A stretch of 64,000 bases of DNA from Euleptes europaea (GCF_029931775.1 NC_079312.1:119286872-119350871), one strand, 5' to 3'; numbered from the stretch's first letter, positions 1-11,144 are shown. The notes: generated by a model from the letters alone, not told the origin. Numbers and translations: made by a program.

Positions 1-890
1 CCAGCCAGGTGCCCTCCTCCAATTTAGCTGGCTCTTCCATTGGAGGAAGGCTCTCTAAATAGGAGGACAGCTTCACAAGTGGAATGGTTGGACACATGCC
101 AATGTTTTCTAAGGGAGCCAGGTATGAGCCAACGTGCTACACTGATGTGCGCAAGGTTTCCTCTCCAACTTCAGGTTGGCAAAAGCCAACCAAATGGCTA
201 TTTTGACAGAGGACAGCCTCATTTTCTACATGTTGAGCTAGGCTGCAGTAGAGACATGGAGAAGGTCATTCCAACTAATGATTTCCCACTGGACAAGTGC
301 AGAAAGATAAAATAAAGAAAGCTATCATGCCGTTAAAGGTGACTGAAATTGAAATAAAGAAAGCACAATGGGAAACCTTGCTAGATCCAATTACCACTGT
401 TCATTCACTGGGAAGCACTTCACAGCCTTCATTAGAGCAGTGGTACACACTAACCCTGAACACCAAAGCTTGCAAGCCATGTGTAGAAGGACAACTTTTG
501 TACGACTCAGGTATCCTACATGTCAGTTTTCCCTTACCTCTTCTTCTCCGTAACTCTTGCCTTCTGGATCTGTAAACCCTGTTCTAGAAGCTAGACATCT
601 CCTTTTCAAGTACTGGTAAAAGAACCAGTTTTACTGACTCACAATAACAGCACAAAACTTACCAGTCTGGCAAAAACCAAAGTTCTTTCTAGCTCACCAC
701 TCTTCTTTAGCAAGGGCCAGATGCCCCATAAAAGCTTACCATGGGTCAGTGCAGATGCAATGTCTGATTCCCATGGAATACTTAGCACTTGCTGTTTTCA
801 GGATGGAAACCCTTTGACCACAAGACAGGTTGCCAAATTTTGTGTTGCGGAGATTAAAGTACGCAGTAAATTAAAAAGCAAAGACGCAGA
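1..890. other. Intronic sequence with no recognised feature
   Basis: I see no exon, SINE or LINE signature here. Given the RhoGAP first exon at 6.8 kb on the minus strand, this is probably its intron 1. The short open frames have no recognisable domains. Confidence 0.4.
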
Positions 891-1110
891 CAAAGTTTGA
901 GCTTTAACTATTGGATTTCAAAAGTGGAGAAACCTGATGGCTGTTCTGTTCATAGAAAAGACATAATTGTTAAATTATTGTGCGGCAATCTGATTTTAAT
1001 TTTGATAAGTTTTTATATCGTATTTTATCTGAAATGCTGTATGATTGCTACATATAGTGTGTATTTATTGGTCTTTGACCGCAAATAAAATTCATTCATT
1101 TGCTGTTTTC
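891..1110 (+). repeat. LINE 3' tail-like fragment
   Basis: AT-rich sequence ends in a GCAAATAAAATTCATTCATT-type tail, typical of the 3' end of a non-LTR retrotransposon. It resembles the tail at 46.74-46.86 kb only in general character. The family is not assigned. Confidence 0.35.
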
Positions 1111-1221
1111 AAATAAGGCAGCTGGGGGACAGTGGTCTTGGAAATTCATGTTCATCCCTGGCTCAAACCTTCTGAAGCACTCTTTACCACATTTGTGTGT
1201 TACTGGCGAAAGGATAGATCA

Positions 1222-1442
1222 TGATGGGTAGCTGTGTTAGTCTGTCACTAGCAGTAGAAAAGAGCAAGAGTCCAGTGGCACCTTAAAGACTAACAAAATT
1301 TCTGGCCGGGTATGAGCTTTCGTGATCCACAGCTCACTTCTTCAGGTATCCGAAGAAGTGAGGTATGGCTCACGAAAGCTCATACCCCACCAGAACTGTG
1401 TTGGTCTTTAAGGTGCTACTGGACTCTTGCTCTTTTCTAATG
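1222..1442. repeat. Foldback (inverted-repeat) element
   Basis: The left arm (AGAAAAGAGCAAGAGTCCAG, then CACCTTAAAGACTAACA) is matched in reverse complement by the right arm (GTTGGTCTTTAAGGTGCTAC, TGGACTCTTGCTCTTTTCT). Inside is a second palindrome built on GGTATGAGCTTTCGTG / CACGAAAGCTCATACC with CACTTCTTC / GAAGAAGTG at the centre. Similar wording is widespread in reptile genomes, where I associate it, without certainty, with Penelope-like elements. Confidence 0.6.
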
Positions 1443-1879
1443 GTGCAAGGATGTTCATCCCCAATAGGCCAACAAGAATTTATTACCAGCTTCAAAACTC
1501 TGGTTAAGAGAAAACCCAATTTAGTTTTGTTCGCAGCTACCAAGTGAATCTCTATGTAATGCCTAGCTGTGCTAAGGCATAACCATACCACTAGGCCATG
1601 GAAGCTCAGTTAGAAAGCAACATAACTACAGACAGGTCCACTTTATCTATGGGTGGAGTCTGGCCCCAATTAAGTATTTGGCAATCATAACCTCCAGACA
1701 AGAGTGCTCAATTTCTGCACGCCCACTGAACTGCCTCTCTGTGGCCATGCCTTCCGGGGCAATCCTAAACAGAGTTATGCCCTTCTACACCCACTGGAAC
1801 TGAGCTTAAAAGAATGTTACTCTCCAGTATCAGAGGAGCATGCCTATTATATCAGATGCTGTGAAACAGGCAGGATAAT

Positions 1880-2005
1880 GCTGCTGCAGTCGTCTTGTTT
1901 GTGGGCTTCCTAGAGGCACCTGGTTGGCCACTGTGTAAACAGACTGCTGGACTTGATGGGCCTTGGTCAGATCCAGCATGGCTTTTCTTATGTTCTTACG
2001 GCACA
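1880..2005. repeat. Dispersed squamate repeat ending TTATGTTCTTA
   Basis: The sequence GGTTGGCCACTGTGTAAACA, then GACTGCTGGACTTGATGG, then CTTATGTTCTTAC recurs in diverged form at 43140-43290. It is a common dispersed lizard repeat, probably a LINE 3' end or a derived SINE. Confidence 0.45.
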
Positions 2006-2837
2006 GTCTCCAGCATAGCAATCTCACCAAAGGCCTGTAAGAGCTGAGTGAGGTCAATATCTCATGCTCTGAATTACTGCCTAGATTAGCCTTCGAGAAC
2101 AAGGCTGAAAAAGCAATGCAACACAAACTTGCTTATATGTAATTACCAAGCATCTCCCGGTCTATATAAACAAAGAGCTCGCCAAAGCCAACCCAATTAT
2201 CTCATTATACAAAATTGCTAGCCAAGGCAGATTATTGTTCTAATCGTCATCGATTCTCAGCATCTGAAACGGCCCGTATACATCTCGCCATTTTGCCTCC
2301 CACACATGCCAAGTTTCCACACACCCCACCCCACAATAGCTGCTTCACCAAACTTCTGAGGTCCAAGAGGACTAAAGGCCAAAAGGGTATCTACCACAGA
2401 TTCCATTTCTGAGGAAGCCAAACACAAAACGCACTGATTTCAGCTAAGTTAACTGAAGGGCAGAGAAGGCGCTATGGAGATAGTCCTGCCATATGGCCAG
2501 GCTCCAATACAGCTAATGTTTGATATCCATGACTGCAAAAACCGAGATAAGGCATGTTTGAGATGCATCCTATTAATATATAAAGAGGTACAGCACCAAA
2601 GCAACCAATAATTGATGTGATTAAACAAGCTGTGCCTGTCCCTTCCGTTATACTGGTAAACCGGTAGTTCCTGTAGCAGAAAAATTCTGTCAGATTGTCA
2701 GCGATTTTCTTCTGGAATTAAAGGAAGGAGAAACACCAAAACACAGCGGGGTCTTGATTTTCATGATCCTTCAGTCCATGTTGTGACTTTAGAGATCCAA
2801 GTTCTAATTTCGAAGCTCAGGAGTTAAGCCAACCAGC

Positions 2838-2927
2838 AGTGCAATCCTAAGTAAAGCTGTCTCCTTCTAAACTTTGATATCAATGGTTTTAGAAGGGTGT
2901 AACTCTGTTTAGGATTGCACTGAGAGG
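2838..2927. repeat. Short palindromic MITE
   Basis: The arms GTGCAATCCTAAG...and...CTGTTTAGGATTGCAC form a hairpin with an internal stem around CTTCTAAA/TTTTAGAAGGG. Half-copies are visible at 1757-1800 (GCAATCCTAAACAGAGTTAT) and near 5930-5953 (ACTGTTTAGGATTGCCC), so it is a small inverted-repeat family dispersed in this region. Confidence 0.6.
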
Positions 2928-3010
2928 CTATGAATCACCTCCATTTTCCAGTTAGTACATACTTCAGCCCAAGACCAGTGTCAGCATACCTTGAGGTAGG
3001 GCAGCTGCCA

Positions 3011-3482
3011 GGGCCAGCGTGGGGTAGTGGGTAAGAGCTGTGGTTTGGAGAGGTGGACTCTGATCTGGAGAACCGGGTTTGATTCCCCACTCCTCCACAT
3101 GAGCGGCAGACTCTAACCTGGTGAACCAAGTTGGTTTCTCCACTCCTCCACACGAAGCCTGCTGGGTGACCTAGGGCTAGTCACAGCTCTCTCTGAACTC
3201 TCTCAGCCCCACCTACCTCACAAGGTGTCTATTGTGGGGAGAGGAAGGGAAGGAGATTGTAAAACGGACTCTAATCTGGTGAACCAAGTTGGTTTCTCCA
3301 CTCCTCCACACGAAGCCTGCTGGGTGACCTAGGGTTAGTCTCAGCTCTCTCTGAACTCTCTCAGCCCCACCTACCTCACAAGGTGTCTGTTGTGGGGGGA
3401 GGAAGGGAAGGAGATTGTAAGCCGGTTCGATTCTCCTTTAAAAAGGTATAAAAAGTTGGCATATAAAAACCAACTCTTCTTC
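3011..3482 (+). repeat. Sauria SINE with an internal 158-bp duplication
   Basis: A tRNA-derived SINE starts GGCCAGCGTGGGGTAGTGG and ends with the Sauria/Bov-B-type tail GGCATATAAAAACCAACTCT, then TCTTCC. A GACTCTAAC/TCTGGTGAACC segment starting at 3109 is repeated at 3267, giving two almost identical tandem copies of about 158 bp of the 3' half. The copy is therefore about 470 bp rather than about 310 bp. Confidence 0.85.
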
Positions 3483-3625
3483 CAGCAGGGCCTACTGCTA
3501 CCAATTCCCTGCCTGCATAGCTGTCTTGCCACCTGTCAGTGCATCTTTCCCCCATCCACTTAGAAGCACTCTGCCACCCATGCTCTCGGCTGCATGTAGT
3601 GCCCAGTGCTGCCGGGGAAGGTTGT

Positions 3626-3660
3626 ACAAGTGATATATGGTGGTGGTGGTGGTGCTTTTG
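3626..3660. repeat. (TGG)n-rich microsatellite
   Basis: A short run of TGG trinucleotides near 3639-3653. It gives poly-His/poly-Trp shadows in open frames. Confidence 0.8.
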
Positions 3661-4027
3661 GCAGCCGCAGCAGCACTCCTCGTCACCATTGGGGAAAGGG
3701 ACTGTGGGCAGCTGTGAGCGCGTGAAGCAGGAGGGCTTGTGTTTAAACAGAGGAAGGGCCATGCAAGTGGATGGGAAGAATGCTGCAAGTTGGAAGCTGG
3801 TGGCGGGCAGGGGACCCCTGGGCTCTGTATACCCAATACCTTCCAAAACCTGGAACCAGCCCTGCTTCAGCCTTATAATTCCCAACACACCAAGGCATTC
3901 CCCCCCTTAAAGCAGGCCACCATAAAAGGCAGAGTCATAATACCCATGCTTCATATGAATAACCTGGATTGCTACAAGCAATTTCTGTTTATCTGCCTGC
4001 AGCCCAAACCAGCTAGAAATTACACAC

Positions 4028-4329
4028 GCCAGAGTTGTGTAGTGGTTAAGAGCGGTGGTTTGGAGCGGTGGACTGTGATCTGGAGAAGTGGGTTTGACTC
4101 CCCACTCCTCCACGAGTGGCGGAAGCTAATCTGGTGAACTGGGTTTGTTTCCCCACTCCAACACATGAAGCCTGCTGAGTGACCTTGGGCTACTCACAGC
4201 TCTCTCAGAGCTCTCTCAGCCCCACCTACCTCACAGGGAGGGGAAGGGATGGTGATTGTAAGTTGGTTTGATTCTCCCTTAAGTGGTAGAGAAAGCCGGC
4301 ATATAAAAACCCAACTCCTCTTCTTCTTC
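4028..4329 (+). repeat. Sauria SINE
   Basis: Near full-length copy: GTGTAGTGGTTAAGAGCGGT at the 5' end, GGTTTGACTCCCCACTCC box-B region, then GCATATAAAAACCCAACTCC and a TTCTTC tail. It belongs to the same family as 3011, 8141, 9306, 15051 and 40287. Confidence 0.9.
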
Positions 4330-6449
4330 AAAAGACACTACAGAAACACGGAATACATCTAGGCAGGCCCTGGCACCCCCAGGGACTGCATAAGGTCTAC
4401 TGGAACGTGGCCATTATCTGTAATTAACATGCAAAGTCAGTAGCTGCATACATCTAGCTCTGGGGAGGGTTTCATAGAGCTGGCCAAAGTTATCCCTCAA
4501 TGCACGCAACGAACGAGAAAGATATATTCTGTGTCATATGACCTTCCCACATTGTACCCTTACAGCTCCCTGCCTCAGTCCCCACCCCATTAAGATATCT
4601 AATCTAGGTCATTTGTTGTGCAAATTAGCCTCTATTATCCCTACTGGCTCCAGGATTCCCATCAACAGACTTTGCCGCAGAGGAACCAAGTCTGTGAACC
4701 ATTCCCCCCAGCTCCAAGCACACATGCCCATGGCTAGATAGCTCTCACAGCCAAGTCTCTAACCAACAAAGGAGCAGGCTTCTTAAGTGGTGGGGTATTG
4801 AGAAAGGAAGAGAAGCTGAGCTCATGCCACTGTTTCAGGGTCAGTCGTTTTTGTGGGATTGGAAAACCCCCACAACCCTTTTTGTGTATGTGTGTGGGGG
4901 GTCAGCTTTTAGGCACACTTACTGAGAGCAGCCAACAGAGCAGGGCCACAGCTGCTACCTAAATTAAACCCAAAGCTTGCTATCTTTAGGGTCCTTAAAA
5001 AAAAGGTTTGAGGCTACTAATAAGAAAGCCAGCTAGCAAAAGAGCTATGGTGCAGGGCCAAGCTGTAAGCTTCAGAGGAAGAACAAGGCATAAAGACAGC
5101 CCTTAACAAGACAAGCTCTTCCATTATCGGTCACTACTGCTTGCAGGGCCAACTGATGCTCGCAGCTGACACACATCAGCTTCATTGATTGGCAGGGATG
5201 AATGATGTATTGCTCCCCTGCAAGCCCCACACAAGCAGAGAGATGCTCAAGGCATTTGCTGTTGCCCCCATTAAAGCCATCAGGAGGAAAATACAAATCA
5301 AACCAATCGGTTGCAAAGCCCAAAGGACTGCCTCCGCTATGTTTCTCCCCCCCCCTTCCTGCAGGTTACAACGTTGCCTGAAAGCCACACACCTCCCCTC
5401 TGTTCCACCAGTCCTTCATCATACCTTCTGCCAAAACACTGCATAGGCTGCAAGCTGGAAAAAAAAAACCTTTGAGAATTATACAACCATAATAAAGCGA
5501 GCTTTAGAAACAGGCCCATCCAGTACATCAGTCTGTGGGGTAGTCTCACAGCTCCAGACCAATCCTGGCAGCCACACCAACGGCAGAAGGCAGATGCTCC
5601 TGGGGCTTAGTGGCACTGCCCCACAACAAGGCCTCATGCTGTTGGGAAGGAGTTCAGTGGCCAGAGCCCCCCAAGCTGATGACAGCACAAAATCCAGCCC
5701 CACCAGTTCACATCCGGGACCCCAACATCACGCTGCCCGACAGCCAATTCTCAGAAGAATAGCCAGCCAGAAATCCCTGGCTGAGTCTCAAGACTGAAAA
5801 ATACCCCATCCCTCAAGAAGCAAGACCACTTCCAGTTCTACATGTGCACAAGAAGTAGGAAAGCACCCCTTCAGCATTTAAGCCTCAAATGATATTACAC
5901 ACTGACACTGCAAACCTAAACAGAGAAGCATGTAACACTGTTTAGGATTGCCCAGCAAATCTCACCCAATGTCCCCAGCTGATCCAGCCATTGGGGGGGG
6001 GGGGGAGGAGATAGATTGTGCTTACTACATACTACTGCCAACCTGCTTCTTCCACACACAAAAACCACCCCCTCTAGGTAGAGGTAATGGGAGGGAAAGG
6101 GAATTCGCCAACAGGAGGAATGGACCGGAGAGCTATTTCTATTAGCCTAAAACCAGAACCCCCAAGTCTGCTGATATCATTACTGCCCCTTGCCGGACTT
6201 GGCCTTGGGTTAACGTGCGGACCTGTCCTTCCTGCCAGCAACTATTGATGATAAGCGAGAGGTGGAAGCCTAGCAGGTATCCAGCAAAGAACACACAGCA
6301 AACATCTCAGCCAGAGGCCAACTGGCAAGCAGGAGTCAGCAAGGCTCAGTCCCAGAGAGCTTGAAGGAGCCGGGCTGGCAGAAGAAAGTCTTTCCCTTTC
6401 CAAAACACCGACTGCCCTGATAGTAGCGCCGAAGCATTACTATCACCTT
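4330..6449. other. Intronic sequence, no gene recognised
   Basis: Probable RhoGAP intron 1. It holds poly-G/poly-C runs (for example near 5346-5354 and 5993-6003) and the MITE half-site near 5930-5953. No splice-bounded exon with a recognisable domain was seen on either strand. Confidence 0.4.
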
Positions 6450-7470
6450 GCTCCTAGTGTAACCCGATGAGCGTCTCATCGCAGGGACGGAGGGCGGGTG
6501 GGGGGCGTTGCAGCATTAAACAGGAACACAGAACCCCAGGGGTGGGGGAGCAGTTCAGCTTTGACCCAAGGGAAAACAAAACCCGGGCAAACCAAAACAT
6601 GCAAAAGGGGGGGGGGGCGCGAACACGAGACCCTTTCCACTGGGGCAGAATGGGCGGGAGGGGTGGGGGTGTCTATGCTTCTCCCCCCCACCCACCCACG
6701 GACCACTAGGGTCGGCTACGGGGTGCAGACATATCCGAAGCGGTTTTTTCACCCGGATCCCCCCCTCACTCCTCCTCCTTACCTGCCCACGGTCTGGTTG
6801 GCGAGCTGCCGCATGCGGTTGAATTGCTTCTTCATGGTTGCGCCCTTGGCCGAGGAGCGCCGCGCCGCGTTTAAGGGGGTGGGGGGGGAGGGAAGGGGAA
6901 ATCGGCGGCTGTCCCGATGGGGGGGGGCGGAGGAAGGCGGTTACATGGCCCCTCTTCTGCAAGGAGGAGGAGGAGGGGGGCGGCGGAGCCTACAAGGGCA
7001 GAGGGGGAGAGGGAGGGGGGCAGCCCCCCGGCCGCGGCGCCGCAGCAGCAGCAGCAGCAGCCGCCTCCTGCATCCTTCCCGGGCGCGCCGCTGCTTCCCC
7101 TCCGCCTCCCCGGCGCGCCAACCGGGGCCGCCCCCGAGCGAGCGAGCGCGCGCGCCCGGCCCCGCCGGCTCAGCGCGTGCCGCCGGCCCTGGCCATGCCC
7201 CGCCTCGCGCCCCTCCGCCCAGCGGCGATCCCGGGCCGCCGCGCTTCTGCAGGCTGCAACCCCGGCGGCCTCCCCGCTGCGGCTGCCCGGCCCGGAGCGC
7301 TGGGAGCTGTAGTCCCTCCGCCCGCCTGGTGACGAGGGGGGCGCTGTGGAGCTCTTGGCAAAGCGGTCCGGCCGGGCGATGGGGAGGCGAGAGGAGGCGG
7401 CGCCGCCGAGCATCTCCTGCGCGCTCGGGGTGGGCGGGGGAGAACTGCCTCGACAGCAAAACAAAACGTG
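6450..7470 (-). promoter_or_regulatory. CpG-island promoter and 5' UTR region of the RhoGAP gene
   Basis: This is a dense GC/CpG block surrounding the first coding exon, with CpG-rich sequence strongest at 6840-7420. On the minus strand it holds the 5' UTR side of the gene (coordinates above 6835). It contains a short GCA/CTG run near 7043-7062, long G runs at 6607-6617 and 6917-6926, and many GC-box-like CCGCCC/GGGCGG words. No TATA box is evident, as usual for a housekeeping CpG-island promoter. Several long open frames cross the block in many frames, but they come from stop-poor GC-rich sequence and look like arginine/proline/alanine-rich noise. The exact transcription start cannot be read from sequence. 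Confidence 0.7.
6783..6835 (-). CDS. ARHGAP17: First coding exon of a BAR-domain RhoGAP (ARHGAP17/ARHGAP44 family)
   Basis: Read on the minus strand, an ATG at 6835-6833 opens MKKQFNRMRQLANQTVG plus two bases of an Arg codon, followed at once by a GTAAGG donor (6782 downward). This matches the start of the N-terminal BAR domain of ARHGAP17 (RICH1/nadrin) and ARHGAP44 (RICH2), Rho-family GTPase-activating proteins that couple membrane curvature sensing to Cdc42/Rac inactivation at cell junctions and in vesicle traffic. The exon is 53 nt and ends in phase 2, so the rest of the gene lies at lower coordinates and beyond position 1. From memory, residue 9 is Lys in human ARHGAP17 and Arg in ARHGAP44, so the Arg seen here favours ARHGAP44. 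From memory of chicken chromosome 14, both ARHGAP17 and a CYP2W-type P450 lie there, so the neighbouring CYP2 genes favour ARHGAP17. The family call is firm; the paralogue is not. Confidence 0.8.
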
Positions 7471-7616
7471 GGCTGTCATGGGCTGGGTCGGGGGGGGGGG
7501 GGAGGAGGAAGTATTCGTATCGGTGACGCTGCGAACAAGGGTGATGCCTTCCCTCTGATCAGAACCAACAGCCCTCCTCCTCCCCCACCCCACTAAAGGT
7601 CGAGAGTGAAGGGGCT

Positions 7617-8032
7617 GTCAGAAATTACAAGCGTGTCATCATAGGGTGACAGACAGCTGGTCAGTAAGAGCTGCCAAATACCTGTCCGATCAGCAGGATC
7701 TGGGCTGATGCAAGAGCCTGAGGCAGCAGAATGAACTGGAGTGAGCCAGATATGGCCGGTGGGGTGATGTAACGCTGTGGGTGTGACAGCAGGTGGCGTG
7801 ATAGATACCTGGGGGTAGAAATGTATATAAGTAAGTAGAATGTAAAGCTCAGTGTTGGAGTATATGCTGGATGTATTGGTGGTCGGGAAGCTATTGTCGG
7901 GAGTGAGTGTTGTTTTATACACTGAAAATAAACTAAGCACTTTTATAGTAGCTGGAGTCTGGTGAAGTGTTTTGGACCAACTGATAATCTGCTGGCTTCC
8001 GCGATAGGGGCTGCGTATGAAGTGGATTCTAC
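7617..8032 (+). mobile_element. Possible solo LTR (fossil)
   Basis: The block has LTR-like architecture: it opens TGTCAGAAATTAC, has a TATA-like GTATATAAGTAAG at about 7827, then an AAAATAAACTAAGCA polyadenylation motif at about 7923, and a U5-like segment ending near a CA. No internal retroviral genes flank it and I did not find a clear target duplication. The family is not assigned and the boundaries are approximate. Confidence 0.35.
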
Positions 8033-8140
8033 ATATAGCAGAAAATGCAACAGTAAATTAAGGCAATTAAAAATAAGGCCAGAGCCAGGTCGTTCCAGAC
8101 CCATGGGGTGACATCGCATCCCAACGTTTACTAGGCAGAG

Positions 8141-8437
8141 AGCCAGCGTGGTGTAGTGGTTAAGAGCAGTGGACTCTGATCCGGAGAACCAGGTTCGAGT
8201 CCCCACTCCTCCACATGAGTGATGGAGGCTGATCCGGTGAACTGGATTTGTTTCCCCACCCCTACGCACAAAGCCAGCTGGGTGACCTTGGGCTAGTCAC
8301 ACTCTCTCAGCCCCACCTACCTCACAGGGTGTCTGTTGTGGGGCGGGGAAGGGAAGGTGACTGTAAGCCGGTTTGTGTCTCCCTTAAGTGGTAGAGAAAG
8401 TCGCATGTAAAAACCAACTCTTCTTCTTCTTCTTCTA
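8141..8437 (+). repeat. Sauria SINE
   Basis: Starts AGCCAGCGTGGTGTAGTGGT and ends AAAAACCAACTCTTCTTC with a (TTC)n tail. It lacks the usual GGTTTGGAGC segment after AAGAGCAGTGG. Confidence 0.9.
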
Positions 8438-8439
8438 CG

Positions 8440-8610
8440 GGTTGGTTTGCCAGTCCCTTCCCTTTACCCCCAGCGAGCTGGGTACTCATTTGACCGACCT
8501 CGGAAGGATGGAAGGCTGAGTCAACCTTGAGCCGGCTACCTGAGGCCAACTTCAGGTCATGAGCAGAGCTTTGACTGCAGTAATGCAGCTTACCACTCTG
8601 CCCCAAGGAG
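8440..8610 (-). repeat. tRNA-derived SINE of a second family (fragment)
   Basis: Read on the minus strand it starts with a tRNA-like GGCAGAGTGGTAAGCTGCAT segment. On the plus strand it contains GACCGACCTCGGAAGGATGG and TGAGTCAACCTTGAGCCGG. A longer copy of the same family is at 55980-56272, also on the minus strand. Confidence 0.65.
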
Positions 8611-8646
8611 GCAGAGTGAGAGAGAGGGGGGCAATGCAATTCAAGA

Positions 8647-8735
8647 TCATAGAATCCTAGAGTTGGAAGGGACCGCCAGGATCATCTAGTCCAACCCCCC
8701 TCTCCACAAATGAGCCACCGGTGATACTGATTATT
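8647..8735 (-). mobile_element. CR1 LINE 3'-end fragment
   Basis: ATAGAATCCTAGAGTTGGAA followed by GGGACC and CATCTAGTCCAACCCCCC is the conserved CR1 3' terminus, here with the element's sense on the minus strand. Compare the longer copy ending at 49632. Confidence 0.75.
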
Positions 8736-8929
8736 CATGTAAAACAATAACGAGCAACCATCCAGTGTGTGTGCGTGTGTGTGTGGGGGGGACCAATCAA
8801 AATCCCACACGTTGGAATCAGTAGTAAACAATGGTGATGATAACAATTAGTAACAATAACTGGCTTTGAGGAGCACCATGTGGTAGTTCCCATGATGCTG
8901 AACCAATCTCCCTACTGGAAACTTTCTGT

Positions 8930-9300
8930 TATAAATCTGAGAGAGAAGACTGAAACCCAAGTAATTATTGCTTTAAAACCTTGCTCTAGGCAGTTCGATA
9001 AGATGGTATGATCAACCATATCGAATGCAGGAGACAAATTTAATAAAATCAATAGGGAAGAATTTTCCCAATCCATTTACTGCCAGAGATTATGTACTAG
9101 TGCTACCTCTGAATCAGTCTCAGTCCCATAATCAGGTTAGAAGACAGATTGACAATGATTGAAGATTCAATAATGTTGCTAATTCTATCAGCATGAACAT
9201 TAATGGTGCAACCGTCCAAGGGAGTCAGAAGCACAGGGCTCCATGGATTGCCAGGGATTGGGAGCCAGTTCTGGTAGCTTGATGCTTGTGGCATTTTTAT
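8930..9300 (-). mobile_element. Diverged LINE fragment (L2/CR1-like), low confidence
   Basis: The wording around GGCAGTTCGATAAGATGGT and CATATCGAATGCAGGAGACA is reminiscent of reversed CR1/L2 reverse transcriptase sequence. The open frames are short and I could not align a domain with certainty. Confidence 0.3.
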
Positions 9301-9305
9301 TTTTT

Positions 9306-9617
9306 AAGAAGAGTTGGTTTTTATATGCCGACTTTCTCTACCACTTAAGGAAGACTCAAACTGGTTTACAATCACCTTCCCTTCCCCTCCCCACAACAGA
9401 CACCCTGTGAGGTAGGTGGGGCTGAGAGAGCTCTAAGAGAGCTGTGACTAGCTCAGGGTCACCCAGCTGGCTTCCTGTGGAGGAGTGGGGAAACCAACCT
9501 GGTTCACCGTATTAGAGTCCGCCGCTCATGTGGAGGACTGGGGAATCAAATTTGGTTGTCCAGATTAGAATCTACCACTTCAAACCACCACTATCAACCA
9601 CTATACCACACTGGCCT
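9306..9617 (-). repeat. Sauria SINE, reverse orientation
   Basis: Begins with the reverse-complemented tail GAAGAGTTGGTTTTTATATG and ends with the reversed tRNA-like head CAACCACTATACCACACTGG, then CC. Confidence 0.9.
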
Positions 9618-9879
9618 GTTGCTTGCCGTGTCTGTCTGTCTATCTTTGTCTCAGCCATGGGGAGTAATAATACTATAACAATAAACAACAATAACAATAA
9701 TTTATTGAAATTCCACCCTCTCCCAGCAAAATGGTCTCAGGGCGGATCACAACAAAAACACATCAACGATATTGTGTGCAGTAGAAAAAAAGCACATTAA
9801 ATACAAACATTTATACAACTTTAAAATACCTGTAGCATCTAAGCTACCTCTCCTTGGTACTAGACATAACTAATGTATA

Positions 9880-10390
9880 TTATAGAAATAATGTACAGGG
9901 AGGTATCCTGTCCTTTCCCGATACACCCCCCAAAGAGCTCATCTAATTCCAACTTACTGTTGGTCCCCGGACTAAGAAGAATCCAGCTTTCCTCGCCCAG
10001 AGCTTTTTCAGCTCTGGATCTGGCCCAGTGGAACTCTCTGGCAAATGAGACGTGGGCCTTGGTTCTATTCCGCAGGGCCTGCAAGACTCAGATGTTCTGC
10101 CAGGCCTATGGCTGAGGACAGTGAAGGTTCCTTCTTAGCTGGCCTCCCTACCCTATCCTTATTCCTACCCTATCGCTCCTCCTAGACTAGTTGATTTGTT
10201 ACTGGTGTTAGCATGAGAGTCGCCATCTGGAATCTCTCTGGGTTTTTAGAATTGTTAATTTTTAAAGGTTTTTAAATAACAGCTTTTAAGTATAATTTAT
10301 TGTATCACTATGATATATTGCTGTTTATTATGTTATTTTCTGGTTGTGAGCCACCCTGAACCTGACTTCGGTTAACAAAACATATACCCA
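9880..10390 (+). mobile_element. L2/CR1-type LINE 3' end
   Basis: Encodes the tail of a non-LTR reverse transcriptase ORF, with words such as CCCAGTGGAACTCTCTGGC (LW-N-SL-like) and CTCAGATGTTCTGCCAGGC. An AT-rich 3' UTR ends near ...TGAGCCACCCTGAACCTG. A reverse-oriented relative starts immediately after it. Confidence 0.6.
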
Positions 10391-10394
10391 GTAT

Positions 10395-10985
10395 ACTTAA
10401 AACAAAACAGGGCAGAGGCTGGAGGGATCCTGATGAGGATGTCACAGTGGATAGCTTCAGGGAATTTCAGGCGTCCAGGCAAGTGGGTGAAAGTGTAGTT
10501 GTGATGATAAAGCCATCGCTGTCTTCAACCATAGGCCTGGTGGAACATCTCCATCTTGCAGGCCCTTCGGAACTGAGAGAGGTCCATCAGGGCCCAGGTC
10601 TCCTTTGACAGAGAGTTCCACCAGGCAAGGTCCAGAGCTAGGGTTACCACCCTCAGGTGGTGGCTGGAGATCTCCTGCTATTACAACTGACCTCCTGCCA
10701 ATAGAGATCAGTTCACCTGGAGAAAATGGTCACTTTGGCAATTATGCTCTATGGCATTGAAGTCCCTCCCCTCTCCAAACCCTGCCCTCCTCAGGCTCCA
10801 CCCCTAAAATCTCCAGATATTTCCCAACCTGGAGCTGGCAACCCTATCCACAGCCGAAAATGCCATGGCGCTGGCGGAGGACAGCCGGATGGTCTTTGGG
10901 CCAGGGATCGCCAGGAAATTATCCGAGAAGTGCAACACTCTCTGGGGGGTGTAGCAGAAGAGGCCATCCCATGGAGCACTTTATC
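10395..10985 (-). mobile_element. L2/CR1-type LINE fragment interrupted by a hAT-type MITE
   Basis: Minus-sense LINE 3' ORF sequence runs from about 10395 to 10638 and resumes at 10847-10985 (GCGCTGGCGGAGGACAGCCG and onward). The interruption is the 208-bp hAT-type element at 10639. Together with the plus-sense copy at 9880 this makes a head-to-head pair of LINE tails. Confidence 0.55.
10639..10846. mobile_element. hAT-type MITE with 8-bp target duplication
   Basis: The terminal inverted repeats are TAGGGTTACCACC and GAGCTGGCAACCCTA. The flanks TCCAGAGC (10631-10638) and TCCACAGC (10847-10854) match at 7 of 8 bases, which fits a hAT 8-bp target site duplication. It is inserted in a reverse-oriented LINE fragment. 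Relatives are at 25956-26213, and partially at 14160-14280. Confidence 0.8.
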
Positions 10986-11144
10986 GTTTTAGACTTAACT
11001 GCTCATCAGCAAAGTGAGTTTAACAGTATTCTACCTCACTTGGGGTTCTTACGGTGTTAATTGAGGAACTGAACACATGAAGCTGCCTTATACTGAATCA
11101 GACCATTCTAGTTTTCCAGATCTCTAGCAATATTCACTGAGCTA

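Noticed and set aside
3376-3888. 170-codon minus frame with a poly-His stretch
   Set aside because: It crosses a Sauria SINE and a TGG microsatellite that generates the His run. No family resemblance.
6498-7526. Long open frames (up to 342 codons) across the CpG island
   Set aside because: They occur in several frames on both strands at once, are low-complexity Arg/Pro/Ala/Gly-rich, and vanish where GC content falls. This is stop-poor CpG-island sequence, not coding evidence.
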